Shown here: piece by piece, positions 41,701-52,968 of the stretch
Layout: each line of letters opens with the position of its first letter
Position numbering within the stretch: the first letter of the stretch is position 1
DNA from: Typha latifolia
Lineage: Eukaryota; Streptophyta; Magnoliopsida; Poales; Typhaceae
Direction of reading: 5' to 3'
Assembly (NCBI GenBank): GCA_019914945.1
Contig: CM034113.1
Coordinates: 6,986,850-7,050,849 of the forward strand
Length of the DNA: 64,000 nucleotides
Program-made: the position numbers and the translations under genes
Notes under the pieces: generated by a model
Told to the model about the DNA's origin: nothing
The model's database searches: none
The model's input: the letters and a program-made list of their open reading frames with translations, nothing else

Positions 41701-44700
41701 CTGTCTCACTCTCTCGATGTCTCACTCTCTCACATTTTCTGTCTCTCCCTCCCTGTCTCTGTCTCTCTCCCCGTATCTTCCTCCCTCTCTCATTCTTTAT
41801 TTCTCTCTCTCTCGCCGTCTCACTCTCTCTCTGTCTCTCTCTGTCTCTTCCTCCTTCTCTCCCAATCTCTCATTCTCGCTCTCTCTCGCTGTCTCACTCC
41901 ACGCTCTCATTCTCTCTGTCTCACTGTCTCTCTCTCTCTCATTCTCTCTCTGTCTCACTGTCTCTCTCTCTCTCTCTCACCCACTGTCTCTCTCTCTCTC
42001 ATTCTCTCTCGCTCTCCGTCTCTCCCTCCCTCTCTCTCGTCTCACCGTCTCTCTCTCATTTCTCTCTGTCTCACCGTCTCTCTCTCTCATTCTCTCTCTC
42101 TCTCTCACCGTCTCTCTCTCATTCTCTCTCTCTCTCCTCTCACCGTCTCTCTCTCTCTCTCATTCTCTCTCGCTCTCACCGTCTCTTTCCTCCCTCAATC
42201 TCTCATTCTCTCTCCTCTCACCGTCTCTCTCTCTCTCATTCTCTCTCTCTCTCACCGTCTCTCTCTCTCTCTCTCACCGTCTCTCTCTCTTATTCTCTCT
42301 CACTGCCTCTGTTATTAAATTGTTAAATTATATTAAAGCTTCTTTAATCTCTCGTCTATTAAATTGTTAATCTGCTAAATGCTAATACATATCTCTTTAC
42401 TAATGTAGTTTTATTGCGATTGAAGAAAAATGAATACTGAAAATAATTCTGATTCTAGTCAAAATACTGTATCGTGTGTGGATGATAATGCTCCCTTGTG
42501 GAGATATGTTACTAAGATGGAGAAATTGAGAGAAGGTGGAGGAAATCATAATTTTAGATGCAATTATTGTCAACAAGTCTACAAGGGATCATATTATAGA
42601 GTAAAGGCTCATTTGCTGAAAATTAGTGGGCATGGAATTAGAGGTTGTCCAAAAGTGAGTAGTGAACATGTTATGGAAATGAAAAGGATTGTTGATATTG
42701 CCGAAATGAAAATTAAAAATTCGATGCCTAAACAAATTCCTTTGCCAAAATTTGGACAAGCGGCATCTTCTAGTAGCTCAGTTGGAGGTGTAGGTTTTGA
42801 TATGGGAGGGACATCAAGAAAAAAAAGAGCAACAGGAATAACACCTATTGAGAAGTCATTTAATTCTGGTGCTCGCAATCAATTATATTGTGAGATTGCA
42901 AGAATGTTTTATTCAGCTGGGTTGCCTTTTCATCTGGCAAGAAACCCTCACTATGTTAGAGCCTTTCAATTTGCAGCAAATAATAATATTTCTGGATTTG
43001 TGCCCCCTGGCTACAATATGTTGAGAACTACACTACTTCAACAAGAGAGAGCAAATATTGAAATGTTGCTAAACCCTATTAGAAGCACATGGGGAGAAAA
43101 AGGGGTGAGTATTGTATGTGATGGTTGGACTGATGCACAGAGGAGACCGCTTATAAATTTTTTAGCGGTGACTGAGAGTGGGCCTATGTTCTTAAGAGCT
43201 GTGAATTGTGAAGGAGAATATAAAGACAAATTTTTTATCTCTAATTTGATCATTAAAATCATTGAAGAGGTTGGACCTCATAATGTAGTCCAAGTAGTTA
43301 CAGATAATGCACCTGTTTGTAAGGCAGCAGGGATGCTTCTTGAAGCAAGGTTTTCTCACATTTTTTGGACTCCATGTGTAGTTCACACTCTCAACCTAGC
43401 TTTGAAGAACATATGTGCAGCAAAAAACACCGAGGCAAATGAGATTGTGTTTGATGAGTGTAGCTGGATTTCAGTAATTGCAGGGGATGTAATGTGCATA
43501 AAAAATTTCATCATGCAACATTCAATGAGGTTGGCTATTTTTAATGAATTTGTCAACTTAAAATTGCTTGCTATTGCGGAGACTCGGTTTGCTTCGGTGA
43601 TTATAATGTTGAAAAGATTTAGAAAGATCAAGAACGATCTTCAATCAATGGTAATTAATGATAAATGGAGTTCTTATAGGGAAGATGATATTGGCAAAGC
43701 ACGGTTTATCAAAGATAAAGTCCTTGATGACATTTGGTGGGATAAAATTGAATATATACTTGCTTTCACGAGCCTATATATACGGTATGCTACGGGTTGC
43801 GCATACGTATAAACCATGCTTACATTTGATATATGAAATGTGGGATACAATGATTGAAAAGGTGAAGACAATCATATTTATGTATGAAAACAAGAAAGAA
43901 GGCGATGAATCTATTTTTTATTCAGTGGTGCATAAGATCCTAGTGGATAGATGGGATAAAAGCAATACACCATTACATTGCTTAGCACATTCTTTGAATC
44001 CAAGGTTAATTTAATTTCTATCTTATGATTAAAAGTTTTATTGTTCTTTCATTGTTATTGTTTACTAATTATATGATTATGTTAATAGGTATTATAGCTC
44101 ATCATGGATTCAAGAGGATCCAAATCGTGTACCACCGCATAAGGATTTGGAAATTTCTAATATGAGAAACAAATGCTTAAAAAGGTTATTTCCAAATGCA
44201 GAAGAACGGAAAATGGCATACCAAGAGTATACTAGTTTCTCCACATCAACCAAAAGTTTTGCTGAGTATGATTCAATAGCAGATAGAAATGAGTTTGATC
44301 CAAACATGTGGTGGGTTGCTCATGGTGCTTCTGCTCCTATTCTTCAGAATTTAGCACTTAGGTTACTTGGGCAACCTTGCTCTTCTTCAGGTTGTGAGAG
44401 GAACTGGAGCACTTATTCTTTCATCCATTCATTGAAAAGAAACAAGATAACTCCACAAAGAGCTGAAGATTTAGTATATGTGCATACTAATCTTCGCCTT
44501 CTATCAAGGAGATCTCCAGATTATTTAAGAGAGGAGACCAAGATGTGGGATGTTGGAGGAGATTCTTATGATTCCTTTAATGGTGCAGGAATGTTGGAGT
44601 TTGCTGATCTCTCAATTGATAACCGGATTTAGAGACTATAATGTTTGTTGATGAAGGCAACGAGGCAGTTGAAGATGAATGATCTACCTTATGTTGCTAT

Positions 44701-47700
44701 TTTGTAATGATTGTTAGTTTTAAAACTTTTGTGGAACTCAGTTACTTGGATAGTAGGACATGTTTTGTTGATGAAGGCAATGAGGCATTTGATTGTCTTT
44801 CAATTTTGTTATTATCTTTAAATTAGTTCTTACAGCTTCATGTGTACTTCTTTTTGAATGATACTTCTTAGTTCTTATAGCTTGATGTATGTTTAACACT
44901 ACTAGATTACAAATTTTTACTTTAGATAATTTTTTATTTTATTTATTTATTTATTTATTTCGCCGTGTCCTATGCTGTGTCCGTGTCCTATATTTTCAAA
45001 ATTTGCCGTGTCGCCGTGTCCGTATCGTGTCGTGTCCGTGTCCCGTGTCCGTGTCCGTGCTTCATTGGTCAAGGCTAATATCGTTACATTGAAAATAAAC
45101 TTATACCATGTTCATAAAGAAAATTGCAAGTGAACAAATTAGTGCACAAGCCTCTGTATCATTTATGTAAGAGAAATTATCAAAACTCCCAAAGTGTATT
45201 CACAAAACGCCAAAAGCATTATGAATACCTAGGTTCTATGTATTATTATCCATGAATTACATGTTATGGGCCTTTAAAGAAAGGGACGAGTTTTAAAAAA
45301 CAAGCCCTACTGTTTTAGAAATTGATGCATCTTGAATTAGTTAACAGTTAACACATAACAAGTAACTACCTGATAAAATTTTGATGACTGAAGTCACCAA
45401 AATTTATTTCTAAAAAAATCACATTCCTCTTTTTGTTTCTTTATTATTAAAATAGTAATGCCACCTTTCCCTGTTGCAATTAAGCTAGGATAAAGGCTAC
45501 TTAAGATTTAAGACACTCTCAAAGTAATGTTTACTGTTAAGAAATGTCATTGAGGAAGTATTGTATGTGATTCTAGCAATCTGTCACATCACCAAATCAC
45601 AAGTCATTGACGACAATTAGAAGAGCACAAATTCAAGAAGCCACAAGCTTGAACTGCCCAATAGGAAGTAGATGATTTGGACATTAGAAAAAGGACTACC
45701 TTCTTATCTTTGCTTTTCTTCGCCAAGTTATGATCTTCTTTCCTTCTCTTGCCATTCTCCTTTTTCTGCAGGAAAAATAAAATTGCCATCAGCACTTATT
45801 TTAACAAATAGTCTACATTCTATAGTCTTACTCCTGACACAACTTAAAGGTTACATTTTCCATTCTGCATATAGGGAAATATTCAAATGACAAACCTCTG
45901 ATACTGATCCCAGTTCGTTGGGATGAAAAGCCTTGGTGGTGGTGGTGGTTATTGTGCCGTAGGTTTTATTGGACTTAAATGAAAGCTAATAATTAACTCA
46001 AGAAGAATAAGTAACTAAGATTTTACTTCAACACAACGTAGGTAGATGAGCTATCCAATCCACAAAAAGGAAAGACACAGAAAGGGCCCAATCAAATGCT
46101 AACAGTGGTTTTACTAGGTGACTTATGTCCAAATAGGGTTAATGAGTGAAATTATTTATAATTGAAGGGTAGATCGTATAAATTAGGCCAACTCAATCAA
46201 GTAAAGGGACTAATAGAAAAGATAGAATAAAAATTATTTTAAACAAAAGCTAAGGATAGCTCCTATAAAGGAGAAGTTAGGTGACAATCAATCAAAGTGG
46301 TGTAAAATTTTCAAGGATATCCAATAATACACAAGTATGGAAGAGTGTTCTATTAAAGAAAAGATGCATTAAGAGGGCTGGAAGATAACATCATGACTTA
46401 GTGGGAGCAGCAATAAACAAGACATGATAGCACTTAGTTTAAGGAAGAATTTTAAACAAAGAGAACTGAGTGGAAGAGAAGGAACAAAAGCCAACCCCAG
46501 ATGTTGTTGCCTTAATAAACAAGTGATATGCAACAGAAAGCACATTCAAGAAGGTTTACAGCTTAGCAATTCATACAAATGGTTTTTTTTTTTTAAATAC
46601 TATTGATTCTTATTTACACCAACGATGGCCGTGCCGACCACCGGCCGTGCCATAAGAGAAGGAGAGAAAAAGGTAAGGGATACTTACCTTCGCCTTTATA
46701 GTCGCCGTCGCCATTGCTCGTCGCTTGCTGCTCGCCGTCGCTTCGTCGGATGCCCTAGCCCGAGAGAGGAGAGAGAGAGAAGAGGGTTAAAAAATTAAGT
46801 TGCATATCCAGATTCGGAACTTAAGTTTTTAACCCCCCCGCCCCCCCTCTCTCTCTCTCTCCTCTCTCGGGCTAGGGCATCCGACGAAGCGACGGCGAGT
46901 GGCAATCAGCGAGCGGCAACGGATAGCTCGACGACGAGGTCGATGGTGAGCGGCGAAGCTATTAGGAGAGGTGTCGTGCGGCACCCCTCGTGCCATTTGC
47001 CGGTATGCTGCCGGCACGACAAGTGCCGACAGGCACACCTCGTGCCAGTCGGCACGGCCATCCATGATTTACACAAGATGGAAGCATCATAGTTATAAAA
47101 GAGTACAAGGTTACCTTCCAAATTATATGTTTAGAAACTTAGATATCACTTTCTCCAACTATGGCCTTAAACTTCTTAAAGACAATCATCTGCAATTCTA
47201 TATTATCCTTTAGTTATAGCATCGTATAATTCTATCCAGTACAACAATAGACACAAAGTTTACTTGAATAATCTAGTGATAGAATATGAAATCAGGTGTA
47301 CCAATGCTAATGCATAGTAAGATTCTCATCACACATTTCATTGGGTTCATCCACTGCCTCTCTCCCTACAACTCTCTAATATTCCCAATATTTTTTGAAA
47401 AGTACAAAAAAATGTAAGAAGAAATAAAGATTTAAGCCGTAGAATTTAATAAGTAGATTTCCTTCACAACTGTACCAACTGAATAATATAGTTCCACAAA
47501 CGTAAAGGTGAATTACCAACTACGGAATTGCTTGATTTGTAAGAATATCCAAAAATAAATAAAAATACTGGCATAGTTGCAAAGTTAAGGATGCATACTA
47601 CAAGCTGTTAGACTTACGGTTATCCACCTGCACCGTAGGGCTACATCTCGTACTGTTTTATCCTGTAACTGCATGGCAATTTTAGCATAGCGAGAAAGAG

Positions 47701-48856
47701 TTGGTTCAGACGAGTACCTACAAGTTCATGTAATAAAATCAGTGCTTATTTCTTCTCCAATTGAAAAAGGACACATGAAATAAATAGTCAAACAGAAAGA
47801 TAGATAAATAAATATTCATTACTAAAAGAATTAGAAAAAGGAGGAAAAAGTCTCCAATTCAGGTCATTAGTGTTCCTTCCACTGCCACTTACAACGGGAC
47901 AACCAGGTCATGCCAGTGCTTTCTATGATCATGGGGAAGTCTACTCGTGAAATTACCAAGACCTCACCACACATTTGTTCTTAACTGAAGGCAAGAAACT
48001 ACTCAGCTACTACTATCTATAACACAGGTTTCCATGCAAAGATTCAACAGTGTAATTCAGAATTTATCTTGGTTATATGTGAAATTCTAACAATGGTTTT
48101 ATGGCTATAAAAATTTTAAGAAAAATCACTTTTAGGATGTTATATGTCAAATTACACAGCATGAGCTACAATTAAGACCAAAAATTGAGATCAATCTTGA
48201 TTCTCAAAACTAAGCTGCCTTTCTATAACATCGCTATAGAGATACGAATGAGATATCTGGAAATACCTATACTCCTATGACTTTTCGACTTAATCCAAAC
48301 AAAAACTAAACTAAATACAATTTTATCTTATCCCCCCAGAATTCAATCAAATTTCAAATTCCATACACCAAACATATCATTTAACAGGACAAGAATTTCC
48401 CATACCCAATCCAAGCAGCCAAAAAATCAGCTTCTTTATATCAAAACGTAAAATTTGAAAACTCCAAGAAAAGCATAGCAGAGAATGTAACAAGACACTG
48501 CAAACCAACAAAAATTCTAAATATTGGACATATTTTCCGTACCCAATCCAAGCAACCAATAATTAAGACGTAACGTTCGAAAATTTCAACAAAAGTAAAG
48601 CAGAGAGAAGATAAGATATTTAACCAAATCTTGAACGTACTTACTTGCTAAGCCCTTCTTCCAGAATCGCCTGCTCCTCCGCCGACCATTCGATCGACAG
48701 ACCGGGGTTGTGCCTCAGCGCTTGCTCGGGACCCGAATTCCCTCCCGCCCCCGCATCCCCGCTGTTGCTAGGGTTTCCGCCGCCGCCTCTCTGTACTGAA
48801 GGGGGACCCATGTGGGTCCCACCCTGGTTCCCCGACGAGTTCGCGTTCGCACCCAT
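35757..48856 (-). CDS. DUF3755 SANT/Myb-like nuclear protein with transposon-filled introns
   Basis: Predicted protein of 249 residues spread over 13.1 kb. Exons: 48856-48645, 47717-47618, 45765-45700, 38793-38679, 37896-37814, 37111-37050, 35868-35757; all GT-AG with joining phases. Exons 1-2 encode a SANT/Myb-like helix block (LSIEWSAEEQAILEEGLSKY..., RYAKIAMQLQDKTVRDVALRCRW). Exon 3 is a short basic stretch (KKENGKRRKEDHNLAKKSK) that could be a nuclear localisation signal. The DUF3755 block follows (AIGGPTGQLLHHNVQILSQV, IQENIPLLCQTRDNILAIL, MKQMPPLPTKINEELANSIL). At3g07565 has the same order (from memory). I chose the ATG at 48856; the open frame extends upstream only to a GTG at 48979. 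Intron 3 (6.9 kb) contains the copia/hAT nest and intron 2 contains a MITE. The molecular role is unknown; a chromatin link is inference from the SANT-like part. Confidence 0.85.
39574..39581 (+). promoter_or_regulatory. TATA box of the copia 5' LTR
   Basis: TATAAATA lies inside the 5' LTR and is matched at the same position in the 3' LTR. It would drive transcription of the element, antisense to the host gene. Confidence 0.5.
40200..40905 (+). pseudogene. Copia reverse transcriptase/RNase H remnant
   Basis: The frame up to the stop near 40478 contains the C-terminal end of a copia reverse transcriptase (YRQLVRALVYLTITRLDIS, then HYAALIRIIRYLRGTI). After a stop, RNase H pieces follow in pieces: a SADYGGD-like segment, TTSCCIFLGDSLISWHSKK, STESEYHAL and EIVWLRRLLNDM. 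At least three stops interrupt it. The upstream 39735-40150 part is low-complexity Ala/Ser/Gln sequence and gives no gag signature. It cannot make a working polyprotein. Confidence 0.75.
41135..41230. repeat. Left subterminal repeats and palindromes of the hAT element
   Basis: A 9-bp hairpin stem (GACACCTCT/AGAGGTGTC) at 41136-41160 is followed by a perfect 24-bp palindrome at 41161-41184 made of CGTGTCCGACAC and its complement. Further GGACACGTGTCC copies run to about 41227. The right end (44957-45056) has at least eight CGTGTCC/GTGTCC motifs. Clustered short repeats at the ends of hAT elements are usually transposase binding sites; that role is inferred. Confidence 0.8.
41530..42312. repeat. 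CT-rich low-complexity tract inside the hAT element
   Basis: About 780 bp built from CTCTCT runs, irregularly spaced by CACTGTCTC, CACCGTCTC, TCATTCTC and CTCCCTC words. All three forward frames stay open over most of it, giving Ser/Leu-rich translations of 240-450 residues without domain features. I treat these as artefacts of composition. The tract sits between the 5' end and the transposase start and could be 5' leader sequence of its transcript. Confidence 0.85.
42430..44632 (+). pseudogene. hAT transposase (BED, DUF659, hAT dimerisation), frameshifted
   Basis: The ATG at 42430 opens a 460-codon frame with a BED-type zinc finger (FRCNYCQQVYKGSYYRVKAH), a DUF659 block (GVSIVCDGWTDAQRRPLINF) and the catalytic-core motifs VVTDNAP and PCVVHTLNLAL. 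The frame fails near 43770-43790, where the expected family text continues in another frame (MLRVAHTYKPCLHLIYEMW), so a small indel has shifted it; the first frame stops at 43812. The second frame runs to 44004, a GT-AG intron (44005-44088) follows, and the last exon (44089-44632) carries the hAT C-terminal dimerisation region with GCERNWSTYSFIHS and RAEDLVYVHTNLRLL. Apart from the shift, it looks well preserved. Confidence 0.85.
45895..45965 (+). mobile_element. LINE/SINE-like 3' tail fragment
   Basis: The phrase GATCCCAGTTCGTTGGGATG...GCC followed by TGGTGGTGGTGGTGG resembles the 3' terminus shared by many plant non-LTR elements, which end in a GGGA...AAGGCTTTG stretch and a short tandem repeat. 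Only the tail is visible. It is in intron 2 of the DUF3755 gene. Confidence 0.35.
46620..47066. mobile_element. GC-rich 'GTGCC' fold-back MITE, copy 1 (447 bp)
   Basis: The ends CAACGATGGCCGTGCCGAC and, on the complement of the other end, CATGGATGGCCGTGCCGAC form terminal inverted repeats of about 19 bp. An 8-bp repeat, ATTTACAC, flanks it at 46612-46619 and 47067-47074. Internally, 46731-46769 and 46861-46899 are perfect 39-bp inverted copies, with weaker pairing continuing inward (AGAGAG against CTCTCT, then AAAATTAAGTT against AACTTAAGTTTT). It lies in intron 2 of the DUF3755 gene. A related copy is at 55665-55943. An 8-bp duplication suggests a hAT-type MITE. Confidence 0.8.
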
Positions 48857-51800
48857 CGGAGAAGCGGAAACCCAAATCTCAGGCTCCCCGGATTTGCCGG
48901 CGGCTCGCGCCAATTCGTGCGTTCTTCCCGCCACGATACCAGAGAAGCCCTTCTCCTTCTTCTCCTCCTCCTCCTTCACTCTCTCGGTTAATGAAATTAT
49001 GCAAACGAGGAGGTCGTTCTCCTTCTTCCCCTCGTCGAATCGTTGAATTCTTTCCTCGTTTCGAGTATTTATTTGAATTTAGATTTCAAGCTCAAAAGTT
49101 ATTTATTAGGTATAAGAAGATATATATCATCGAATGTCCCCAAAATGTTGCCAAGGATAAAATTACAAACAACACCAACCTAAGTACCTTCTCCTTAAAT
49201 TACATTTTTACCACTATATATATATATATATATATTAGAAATTCTTTTCTTCTCTAAATTTTTGGAAGATATGAGGGTGGGACCCTAATTAAACACATAT
49301 AAGTTAGGAAATCTTAGTCATCAAAGATATAGTGGGATAGTCAATGGGATAACAATATTATTTATTATCTTTGTTTGTGTTGAGTTTTTGACTATTTTAA
49401 TTATAGTCCTAATTATATTTAGGTATCTAATTTATTTTAAAATTTAAATATGAGATTTGGTGGTTTAAAAAATTCTTACTAAAACTTAGCATATTTTCCA
49501 GAGGATTTAAAATTTTCCTGTTTAATGGGTCAATGGTATCTAAATACACTTAATCTCATATTTAAGTTTTAAAGTATACTAAATACATAAAATAAATATT
49601 TACGAAGGCTAGTTTGGTCAAAAACTCCATGTTAAATAGTTGAGTCCTACTAACCTATCATAGAGGTTATGGGTTTAATTCCATTTTGGACATTTATCTG
49701 CAGCGTTTGAATTTATTGTGACTCATATTCTGAAGAATTGTTCTACTTGTTCAATCTATATATCGAAAGTATTAATTATTTTGTCCGGTCTAATAATTAG
49801 CATATAAGCTATTATAAAAAATTACAATTGGTTTAGCTTGTCTTATCCAAAAATTTTAATAAAAGTGATTAAATAATAAACCTGTAGGCTAAGTGAGCAG
49901 GTAACCCTTCCAATTATTCTAACAATTTTCTCTTTCTGTAACAAGGAATTAAATTAGGATAAAAACTTCCCTGAATTTTAAGAGAGCTGCTCCTGCAATT
50001 ACCCAAGAGATGATAAAGATTGTTAGATTATTAAAGACCTTAAGCTTTTAATCCGAGAAGTAGAAATTTTTACTCAAAATTCTCAAAATCAAACCTTCTG
50101 TTCCTATTATTTGTTTTGATTCCGTATAGAAAAGACTCTGCACGTCTTATTATCTATTATCTATCTTCAATCTAATTTTCGCACCGGTGTTTGGATTATA
50201 ACCTAGATTATCCAATTTCACTTCCATCCTGCATTGACTTTAACCAGAATCTGGACTAAATCTACTACGGATAGCAACATTTTGTCCAGCAAAGAGAAAG
50301 ATTATTGAAAGAAAAAAGAAGTACTGGCACCATTTGTGAAAATGATATTTACCAGCAGCACTAGATACCAAAGTCTAGTGCTCCCACCAATGAGTAAGAA
50401 ATAGACAGTGCAGGATTTTTACCAAAGTAGGCCTCCTTAAAAATTTAAATGTCATCTGCCACTCATCCATCCAGAAAAAATGTATGACTCTGTTAATGCT
50501 TTATATTAAATATAGAATGCTAAGTCTATTGGTTAGTCAAAAACTGACACTTTTATTAGCTTTCAATTTACAAAGTTATGTAAGTCAATCAGCTTAGCAA
50601 GATGGAGGCTCACCTACCTCTTTAATTTTTATTTTTAATTTTTTCAGTCATTAGCATGTTTTTATACTTCCCTTTCAATCAATAGAAGAAGAAGAAGAAG
50701 AAGAAGAAAAGGGGGGGCGGGGGTGGAAGAAAAAGGAGTTAAGGTTGTGGGTCTTTGTATAACCAATAGACTTAACGGTGGTACCACTCCTTGGATAAGA
50801 TACAAGTGTTTATCCATCTCAATTGGATATCTTTCTTTTATCTAATTTGCAACTTGATAAACCTTTCCAATTGATCCTGTTATAATATAACATAATATGA
50901 TATTCTACTTCATCCAAAGAGTTGAGACTTAGAGACCCAGATTGAGGTGTGGTCTATATTGGTAATTTAAGTTTCCTAGGAGTGCTAGTTTGGTCAAAAT
51001 ACTGAGACAGTTGCATACAAAGTATCTACTGCTTGGCCAACGGAGGCAAGCACGTTTGTCTACTTTAAGTGGTCCCTAATAGATGCAGGTTAGGTGGCCT
51101 GTCTTCAATCCACAAGAACCTCCAGGAGAGTCCAAAGGGGAATTTGCAACTACAACAAGCCCTAGGAGAGGACAAAGAGAGTGATGGGATCCATTTGTTA
51201 GCAGTCTTGGGGAACTTCTTCAGAATAGGACTAGGAAATGAATAGGGGGAATGCAAGGAGTGGAAATTTTCCAAAGTAGGCACAAGATTATTTACTTACT
51301 GTGGGCAAACTTTCCAAGTCTTTCACATGTTTGGTAATTGAATTCCCCAGTAAGAGCCTGTATCAGTATCTCCCATTCCTGAATTCCTGAATGCATGAAT
51401 CCCTTTCAGTCCTTGCACATTGTTTATGATACATTGAGTAACTCTTGAACAGTTTTCACAGAATAACTAACTGTAAACTAAAATTATTCTCCTGTAAATT
51501 AGGTACTCATAGCATGACTTGAGATCGAAGGTGCAATTTTCACTTTAAAAAACAACGTACCTCTATGTGGCATCCACAAAAACGAAAAATAAAAAAGAAA
51601 TACTCCTATGAGAGCTGCTGCAAAGATGTGGAAATATTTACGACAAAATATAATAATTTCTTTCAGAGAGGATATTTAGTTATACAGAAGCTGGTTTACT
51701 CTTGCCTTTCCTCTCCTCCCATTAGAAGCATCACACTGGAAGATTTAAGAAGGAACATGGTTGTCATTCCCTTGCTCAGTGCTCGCAATCAGAGTTGATA

Positions 51801-52440
51801 CAGGCTGCATGGAACTATGGAAGCAATCAGATGGAACTTTCAATATCATTCCAATTTGTTGAAATGGAGATCAGCTTTCATTTTCTGCATTGGTATGAGC
51901 TTAATTTGAAGTGTACGGTATCGGATGATTATGTACAGATTTGCTGGAAAAGAGGGAAATCCAATGAGTATGTACTCCACCAAACGTATACACCAATTAA
52001 ACAATGTAGATGAATAGGATGTGCAAACGAGTGCAGATTAACTACCAGAAATTAACTGAAGATCAGTTTTAAAGAACAAACGACTTGAAATAGAACAGTT
52101 TTGGCAAGTAAGTGATCAAACTTAGCAACACATGCAATATGAGAAATAACTGTCAACTACAACAAGAAGTCAGTGATTATCATTGTTGCTAAAAATTCTA
52201 CGCACTAGTAAATACTCACCACTACCTTTTCTGCTAATATGTAGCATCAAAAAGATTATATGGGCATTAATGAAATCCCTATTAAATATTTAAATCATTA
52301 CCCACTGGATGAAATTTCTTAAATATCACAATTTAGAAACAAAATACTGATTTATAGTTCCATTACATTTGTGAGTGTGCATACCCATCAAATTAAAAGA
52401 AGTAATTGTAAGACCATTAAGGCCAACAATTTTTTATTGG

Positions 52441-52800
52441 TCAAATGCCCCACAATTAGAGAACATATCCAAAAGATGCGTCTTGGTAAGGTGGGGTCTT
52501 TTAGAAAAGATAGAACAAGAAATACTTGAATCTGACATGATTGAGGTATGACATCATCGGAGATAAGTTTTCTGAAAATTTAAGAAAAATGATTTGGACA
52601 TATCCATAGGGAGAAAACATAGTAAATGAACAGGGCAAAAGTGCAAGAGAAAGATCAGAACTGACTAGGGAGGTAATTCTGGGGAAAAAGGGGCATAGTA
52701 GCACCATGCTTGATAGAGAACCAAGCCTGAGACAAAGCTGACTAGAGTGAAAGAATTAATATAACTGACATCACATAGCTGCAAAACTTGGTTGTTATTG
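52441..52800 (+). mobile_element. Decayed non-LTR retroelement 3' end
   Basis: The end, GACATCACATAGCTGCAAAA then CTTGGTTGTTATTGTCATTG, matches in form the shared 3' terminus of plant LINE-like repeats (CACATAGCTGGGAC-like, then TTG repeats). Upstream, broken frames recall the common RVT tail (a charged KRKIRTD.. piece and LDREPSLRQS). Stops are frequent, so it is a relic. Confidence 0.4.
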
Positions 52801-52968
52801 TCATTGTTGTATTTTGATACTTAGTGAGATAAAGAGATAATAACTCGTGAGCTCCAACGTCACCTTCCCAAACTTCATTGTAGGATATACAGTTTCAAGA
52901 GCATGAGTGACGATTTTAAAAAAGAAACGAGTCAACTTCATGAGGCTAGCAAATCAAACACTACATTC

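Larger units (their letters stand above)
41124..45067 (+). mobile_element. Complete 3.9-kb hAT transposon with target-site duplication
   Basis: The 11-bp terminal inverted repeats CAATGAAGCAC (41124-41134) and GTGCTTCATTG (45057-45067) are perfect. They are flanked by a perfect 8-bp duplication, GTCAAGGC, at 41116-41123 and 45068-45075. Removing the element and one duplication rejoins the copia 3' LTR, which shows the empty site directly. Both ends carry subterminal CGTGTCC repeats. Inside are, in order, an A-tract (41237-41264), a CT-rich low-complexity region and a transposase gene on the plus strand. The frameshift in the transposase makes this copy probably non-autonomous, although its ends look intact. 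Confidence 0.93.
39521..45088 (+). mobile_element. Shrunken Ty1/copia LTR element, interrupted by a hAT transposon
   Basis: The 5' LTR is 39521-39695 (about 175 bp). The 3' LTR is 40955-41123 plus 45076-45088, split by the hAT insertion. Both LTRs share TATTAGAGTTAT, a TATA box (TTGTATAAATAG), CTCCCTCTTTCATC, CAAGCAAATACAAAAA and end in GTTACA. A tRNA-Met-like primer site (GTATCATAGCAA) follows the 5' LTR and a purine tract (TTTGAGGGAGAG) precedes the 3' LTR. Flanking 5-mers are CTGAA and TTGAA, a one-mismatch target duplication. The internal part is only about 1.26 kb, so most of gag-pol is gone. It lies antisense in intron 3 of the DUF3755 gene. The LTRs differ at many positions, so the insertion is old. 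Confidence 0.8.

Noticed and set aside
41024..42370. Long plus-strand open frames (287-448 codons) rich in Ser and Leu
   Set aside because: They arise from the CT-repeat tract, which lacks stop codons in several frames at once. They have no domain and start in a copia LTR.
48857..48979. Upstream extension of the DUF3755 protein
   Set aside because: The frame is open but its first codon is GTG and no in-frame ATG lies upstream. The ATG at 48856 is the first proper start.
49660..49700. Possible tRNA-type box B (GGTTATGGGTTTAATTCC)
   Set aside because: No matching box A or acceptor stem is found at the right distance. At most it is a trace of a tRNA-derived SINE.
51565..52013. Two adjacent plus-strand open frames between DUF3755 and TBC genes
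   Set aside because: No domain, no splice context and no coding bias that I can see; probably chance or an unrecognised old repeat.
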